Shown: positions 60,237 to 64,000 of the stretch, in pieces
Position numbering within the stretch: position 1 is the first letter of the stretch
Layout of the letters: each line of letters opens with the position of its first letter
Assembly (NCBI RefSeq): GCF_025165795.1
Contig: NZ_JAJAGO010000007.1
Coordinates: forward strand, 390,633 to 454,632
DNA from: Streptomyces gossypii
GTDB lineage: Bacteria > Actinomycetota > Actinomycetes > Streptomycetales > Streptomycetaceae
Direction of reading: 5' to 3'
Length of the DNA stretch: 64,000 nt
Made by a program: the position numbers and the translations under genes
The notes under the pieces: generated by a model
Databases searched by the model: none
What the model was told of the DNA's origin: nothing
The model's input: only the letters and a program-made list of their open reading frames with translations

Positions 60237-61109
60237 ATGACTGCCACGACGACTCTGCCCGAGCGTGCCGCACGGCGCTGCCACAGCGTGCTCAACCCGC
60301 TGCACTCGGCCCTCTACTTCTCGCCCGACCTGGGCAGGGAACTGGCCCCGTACGGCATCGAGGACCCTGCCGCGGTCTATCTCGCCGGGCGCGCGGCGGC
60401 GATGGGGGCGGTCGGCGCGGGCACCGTCACCGCCACCTTCTACAACTTCAGCCACGCGATGATCGCCCGCTTCCTGCCGGAGGTATGGGACTTCGCCTCC
60501 CCCGACACCGTCCTGGCCGCCCGGCTGCGCGCCGTCGACACGACCCTGCGGCGGGTGCTGGGCGAGGAGGCCGCCGCCTCCGAAGAGGTACGTGAGGCCG
60601 CCGAGCTGGCCCTGCGCGCCGCCCGCGGCTGCACCCGGCCGGGCCGTCCGCTCTACGCCGCGCACGCCGACCTGCCCGTGCCCGAAGCCCCGCACCTGGC
60701 GCTCTGGCACGCCATCACGCTGCTGCGCGAACACCGGGGCGACGCCCACCTGGCAGTGCTCCAGCACGCCGAGCTGGACCCGCTGGAAGCGCTGGTCAGC
60801 CATACCGCCAGCGGACGCGGTCTGACACCGAAATGGGTGCTGGCCACTCGCGGTTACGGCGAGCAGGACTGGACGGCGGCCCAGGACCGGCTGCGGGCGC
60901 GCGGACTGCTGGACGAGGCGGGAGAGCTGACCGACGGCGGCCTGGCGCTCCGCAAGCGGCTGGAGAACGAGACGGACCGGCTGGACCAGCCCGGCTACGA
61001 ACTGCTGGGCGCGGAGGGCGTGGCCCGGCTCACCGAGCTGGCGACCGGCCTCACCACCAACGCGCTGGCCAACGGCGCCTTCCCCGCGGACCTCTTCGGC
61101 AAGGGCTGA
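60237..61109 (+). CDS. SCO6745-family protein (putative winged-helix protein)
   Basis: A 290-residue protein of the actinobacterial SCO6745 family, function unknown. The start ARRCHSVLNPLHSALYFSPDLG and MGAVGAGTVTATFYNFSHAMI are characteristic. The C-terminal part (LVSHTASGRGLTPKWVLATRGYGEQDW to LTDGGLALRKRLENETDRL) reads like a MarR-type winged-helix fold, so DNA binding is possible. It has no RBS; TAACCT lies 6 nt before the ATG, within a palindrome. The neighbouring enoyl-CoA hydratase is 50 nt upstream. Confidence 0.85.
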   Translation: MTATTTLPERAARRCHSVLNPLHSALYFSPDLGRELAPYGIEDPAAVYLAGRAAAMGAVGAGTVTATFYNFSHAMIARFLPEVWDFASPDTVLAARLRAVDTTLRRVLGEEAAASEEVREAAELALRAARGCTRPGRPLYAAHADLPVPEAPHLALWHAITLLREHRGDAHLAVLQHAELDPLEALVSHTASGRGLTPKWVLATRGYGEQDWTAAQDRLRARGLLDEAGELTDGGLALRKRLENETDRLDQPGYELLGAEGVARLTELATGLTTNALANGAFPADLFGKG

Positions 61110-61197
61110 GCGAAGCGGCCGTCGCAGGCCGGGACCCGAGGGGGTCTGCCGGCGCCGAAGGGGTTTGCCCGGCGGGGCCCCGGCAACTCGGGGGCAC

Positions 61198-61320
61198 ATG
61201 AAGACGATCGCAGACATACTCCGCATGATCGGCGGCGCCATCGCCACGGTCGTGACTCTCCCCTTCCGCGCCCTCGCCCGCCTGTTCTCAGGAGCCTCGC
61301 GGCCCGGCCACCGCCACTGA
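61198..61320 (+). CDS. LPFR-motif small protein
   Basis: A 40-residue protein reading MKTIADILRMIGGAIATVVT followed by LPFRALARLF and a His-containing end. The LPFR motif after a hydrophobic helix defines a family of tiny Streptomyces proteins; the helix is amphipathic to membrane-inserting. GGGGG lies 3 nt before ATG 61198. It is followed by two strong hairpins. Function unknown. Confidence 0.75.
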   Translation: MKTIADILRMIGGAIATVVTLPFRALARLFSGASRPGHRH

Positions 61321-61335
61321 CCGTGCGGCAGCCCC

Positions 61336-61379
61336 TCCGGGCCGGTGACACGGCCCGGACGGGCGCCGGATACCGGCGC
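61336..61379 (+). terminator. Tandem hairpins after the LPFR small gene
   Basis: TCCGGGCC/GGCCCGGA (61336-61343 and 61352-61359, 8 bp) is followed by GCGCCGG-ATA-CCGGCGC (61363-61379, 7 bp). Both are perfect and lie 15-60 nt after the stop. Confidence 0.7.
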
Positions 61380-61493
61380 GGTGCCGCCCCCGTGCGCGTC
61401 CAAGCGACCGCCTGTCAGTGCCACCTGCCACAATGCAGTCCCACCGGGTGACATCCGGGGTACGTACGGCACCGAGAAGCGGAACGGATCAAC

Positions 61494-63959
61494 GTGACGA
61501 GCAGCATCGAAGGCAGGATCGCCGAGGAGCTCGGCGTACGGGAGCGGCAGGTCAAGGCCGCAGTCGAGCTGCTCGACGGCGGTTCGACCGTCCCGTTCAT
61601 CGCCCGCTACCGCAAGGAGGCCACCGAACTGCTCGACGACGCGCAACTGCGCTCGCTCGAGGAGCGGCTGCGCTACCTGCGGGAGCTGGAGGAGCGCCGG
61701 GAGGCGATCCTCGAATCCGTGCGGTCGCAGGGCAAGCTGGACGACGCCCTGGAGGCGCGGATCCGCGGGGCCGAGTCCAAGGCCCGGCTGGAGGACGTCT
61801 ACCTTCCCTACAAGCCCAAGCGGCGCACCAAGGCGCAGATCGCCCGCGAGGCCGGGCTGGAGCCGCTGGCCGAAGGTCTGCTCGCCGACCCGGGCGTCGA
61901 CCCGCAGGCCGCCGCGGCCGCGTTCGTGGACGCGGAGCGCGGCGTCGCGGACGCCGCCGCCGCCCTGGACGGAGCGCGCGCGATCCTCACCGAGCGGTTC
62001 GGTGAGGACGCCGACCTGATCGGCGAGCTGCGCGAGCGGATGTGGAGCCGCGGGCAGCTGGCCGCCCGGGTGCGGGAGGGCAAGGAGGAGCAGGGAGCCA
62101 AGTTCAAGGACTACTTCGGCTTCTCCGAGGCGTTCACGGATCTGCCCTCGCACCGCGTGCTGGCGATGCTGCGCGGCGAGAAGGAGGAGATCCTCGACCT
62201 CACGCTGGACCCGGAGCCGCCCGGCTCGCCGGAGGCCGCCGAGCCCGCCGCAGAGCGGCCCCGCACCCCGAGCGCGTACGAGAGCGCCGTCGCGCGGCAC
62301 TTCGGCATCGCCGACGAGGGCCGGCCGGGCGACAAATGGCTGGGCGAGACCGTCCGCTGGGCCTGGCGCACCCGCATCCTGGTGCACCTCGGCATCGACC
62401 TGCGGCTGCGGCTGCGCACCGCCGCCGAGGACGAGGCGGTGCGGGTCTTCGCCGCCAACCTCCGCGATCTGCTGCTCGCCGCCCCGGCGGGCACCCGCGC
62501 GACGATGGGGCTCGACCCCGGGCTGCGTACGGGCGTGAAGGTGGCCGTCGTGGACGCCACCGGCAAGGTGGCCGCGACGGACACGGTCTTCCCGCACGCG
62601 CCGCAGAAGCAGTGGGAGGCCGCCCGGGAGCGGCTCGCGGTGCTCGCCGCGGAGCACGGCGTCGAACTGATCGCGATCGGCAACGGCACGGCCTCCCGTG
62701 AGACGGACAAGCTGGCCGGTGAACTCATCGAGGCGCGGCCGGAGCTGGCGCTGACGAAGGTGATGGTCTCCGAGTCGGGGGCCTCGGTCTACTCGGCGTC
62801 CGCCTTCGCCTCGCAGGAGCTGCCGGAGCTGGACGTCTCGCTGCGCGGCGCGGTCTCCATCGCGCGGCGGCTCCAGGACCCGCTGGCCGAACTGGTGAAG
62901 ATCGACCCCAAGTCGATCGGTGTCGGGCAGTACCAGCACGACCTGTCCGAGGTGAAGCTCTCCCGCTCCCTGGACGCCGTCGTCGAGGACTGTGTGAACG
63001 GCGTGGGAGTCGACGTCAACACCGCCTCCGCGCCGCTGCTGTCCCGCGTTTCCGGCATCGGCAGCGGCCTGGCGGAGAACATCGTGGCCCACCGCGACGG
63101 CAACGGCCCGTACCGGAACCGCAAGGACCTCAAGGCCGTCGCCCGGCTTGGCCCCAAGGCGTACGAGCAGTGCGCGGGCTTCCTCCGCATCCTGGGCGGC
63201 GACGACCCGCTGGACGCCTCGGCGGTGCACCCGGAGGCGTACCCGGTCGTCCGGACGATGGTGCGGGCGGCGGGCGCCGAGGTGCCGTCCCTCATCGGCA
63301 ACACCAAGGTGCTGCGCACCCTGAAGCCCAGTGACTTCGTCGACACCGACTTCGGTCTGCCGACGGTCACCGACATCCTCAAGGAGCTGGAGAAGCCCGG
63401 CCGCGACCCGCGTCCCGCGTTCCAGACCGCCACCTTCATGGAGGGCGTGGAGAAGCTCGGCGACCTCGCGGCGGGGATGGTCCTGGAGGGTGTCGTCACC
63501 AACGTGGCCGCCTTCGGTGCCTTCGTGGACGTCGGTGTGCACCAGGACGGCCTGGTGCACGTCTCGGCGATGTCGAAGACCTTCGTGAAGGACCCGCGCG
63601 ACGTGGTCAAGCCGGGAGACATCGTGAAGGTGAAGGTCCGCGAGGTGGACGTGCCGCGCAAGCGGATCTCGCTGACCCTGCGGCTGGACGACGAAGCGGA
63701 CGCGGAAGCCTCCGGCGGCTCCTCCGGGGGCTCCTCCCGCAGTTCCTCCGGCACTTCCCCCGGCAGTGACAGTGGTGCGGGCCAGGGCCGCGCCCGGCGC
63801 GGCGGCGCACCGCGCCAGCGGCAGGGCGGCGGAAAGCAGGCGGGCGCACAGCAGGGCGGCGGCGCCGGCAAGGGCAAGCGCCGCGAGGCGGCACCTCCGG
63901 CGAACAGCGAGATGGCCGAGGCCCTCCGCCGCGCGGGCCTGGGCGGCCCGAAGAGCTAG
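61494..63959 (+). CDS. tex: Tex, RNA-binding transcription accessory protein
   Basis: An 821-residue Tex protein. It has the Tex N-terminal helical domain (VPFIARYRKEATELLDDAQLRSLEERL), a YqgF/RuvC-like domain (MGLDPGLRTGVKVAVVDATG, about 335-450), helix-hairpin-helix motifs (VDVNTASAPLLSRVSGIGSGLAENIV and YRNRKDLKAVARLGPKAYEQC) and an S1 RNA-binding domain (about 655-730, GMVLEGVVTNVAAFGAFVDVGVHQDGLVH). The Gly/Ser/Arg-rich C-terminal tail (about 735-805) is longer than in E. coli. GTG 61494 is the start; the ribosome site is weak. Confidence 0.95.
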   Translation: MTSSIEGRIAEELGVRERQVKAAVELLDGGSTVPFIARYRKEATELLDDAQLRSLEERLRYLRELEERREAILESVRSQGKLDDALEARIRGAESKARLEDVYLPYKPKRRTKAQIAREAGLEPLAEGLLADPGVDPQAAAAAFVDAERGVADAAAALDGARAILTERFGEDADLIGELRERMWSRGQLAARVREGKEEQGAKFKDYFGFSEAFTDLPSHRVLAMLRGEKEEILDLTLDPEPPGSPEAAEPAAERPRTPSAYESAVARHFGIADEGRPGDKWLGETVRWAWRTRILVHLGIDLRLRLRTAAEDEAVRVFAANLRDLLLAAPAGTRATMGLDPGLRTGVKVAVVDATGKVAATDTVFPHAPQKQWEAARERLAVLAAEHGVELIAIGNGTASRETDKLAGELIEARPELALTKVMVSESGASVYSASAFASQELPELDVSLRGAVSIARRLQDPLAELVKIDPKSIGVGQYQHDLSEVKLSRSLDAVVEDCVNGVGVDVNTASAPLLSRVSGIGSGLAENIVAHRDGNGPYRNRKDLKAVARLGPKAYEQCAGFLRILGGDDPLDASAVHPEAYPVVRTMVRAAGAEVPSLIGNTKVLRTLKPSDFVDTDFGLPTVTDILKELEKPGRDPRPAFQTATFMEGVEKLGDLAAGMVLEGVVTNVAAFGAFVDVGVHQDGLVHVSAMSKTFVKDPRDVVKPGDIVKVKVREVDVPRKRISLTLRLDDEADAEASGGSSGGSSRSSSGTSPGSDSGAGQGRARRGGAPRQRQGGGKQAGAQQGGGAGKGKRREAAPPANSEMAEALRRAGLGGPKS

Positions 63960-63989
63960 CGCCGCGTCAGGCAGGGTGAACGACGTGGT

Positions 63990-64000
63990 GGGGGGGGGGG
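63990..64000. repeat. Poly-G run at the right edge
   Basis: Eleven or more G residues run to the window edge, 31 nt after the tex stop. The true length is not visible. It is the second long homopolymer in the window. Confidence 0.9.

Noticed and set aside
59838..63560. Minus-strand open frame of over 1200 codons opposite tex and its neighbours
   Set aside because: Composition is that of an antisense shadow and it would cover four supported genes; only its C-terminal end is a frame read of the enoyl-CoA hydratase complement.
1..64000. CRISPR arrays, tRNA or rRNA genes, insertion sequences, prophage
   Set aside because: No regularly spaced repeats, no cloverleaf or rRNA segments, and no transposase or integrase motifs were seen; the short tandem repeats found are microsatellite-like.

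Overview
The window is high-GC actinobacterial chromosome, almost certainly Streptomyces. Evidence: strong G/C bias at third codon positions, GTG starts and one TTG start, tight ATGA/GTGA gene overlaps, a conservon (cvnABCD), Streptomyces-type small protein families (DUF6343, DUF6227, LPFR-motif), a Rpf/LysM/M23 muralytic protein, and a hopanoid operon with the Streptomyces gene order. I found no rRNA, tRNA, transposase, phage gene or CRISPR array, and 57 protein genes (56 complete, plus a gene tail at the left edge).

Layout. 1-6.6 kb: a translationally coupled sugar operon (Gfo/Idh/MocA oxidoreductase, PmoA/DUF6807 protein, GH43 glycosidase, lipoprotein sugar-binding protein) followed by a secreted PL1 pectate lyase; a 22-nt poly-C tract separates the last two. 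6.6-13.4 kb: housekeeping and repair genes (alkB, an SRPBCC protein, a CE1758/CE1759-type flavin pair, a divergent DNA ligase / LigD-like polymerase pair, DUF2277, psuG). 13.4-18 kb: envelope genes (LCP protein, DUF6227, Rpf-LysM-M23, DUF6343). 18-23.4 kb: a five-gene ABC importer preceded by a sequence matching the Nur nickel-repressor box, hence called nikABCDE. 23.9-26.9 kb: a DUF574 methyltransferase coupled to a PAS-GGDEF-EAL protein. 27-34 kb: an alpha/beta hydrolase, an acyl-CoA dehydrogenase and a conservon ending in a GAF protein. 34.4-35.2 kb: a tyrosine phosphatase. 35.3-45.2 kb: an eight-gene hopanoid operon (hpnC-hpnD-hpnE-polyprenyl synthase-shc-hpnG-hpnH-aminotransferase). 45.4-48.4 kb: a TetR repressor divergent from an MMPL transporter, with twin operators between them. 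48.5-55.6 kb: an operon for a probable polyol-phosphate cell-surface polymer (TagGH-like exporter, GT2, two CDP-alcohol phosphotransferase-type proteins, a glycerol-1-phosphate-dehydrogenase-like enzyme, a cytidylyltransferase-like enzyme). 55.9-64 kb: galE, a cation efflux protein, idi, an anti-sigma-type ATPase, an enoyl-CoA hydratase, an SCO6745-family protein, an LPFR small protein and tex.

How the parts connect. The hopanoid operon can carry two prenyl diphosphates through presqualene and squalene to hopene, then to adenosylhopane, ribosylhopane and aminobacteriohopanetriol. The surface-polymer operon contains enzymes to reduce a ketose phosphate, activate the polyol phosphate with a nucleotide, transfer it at the membrane, glycosylate it and export it. 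Convergent gene pairs are mostly separated by perfect hairpins, the largest a 27-bp stem at 48390-48446. At least six genes have a -10-like hexamer 6-7 nt before the start codon and no ribosome-binding site, as expected for leaderless mRNAs. The items most worth following up are the glycerol-1-phosphate/CDP-alcohol polymer cluster (one transferase lacks the usual last catalytic Asp), the Nur-type operator, the twin TetR operators and the acyl-CoA dehydrogenase that lacks Glu at both classical base positions.
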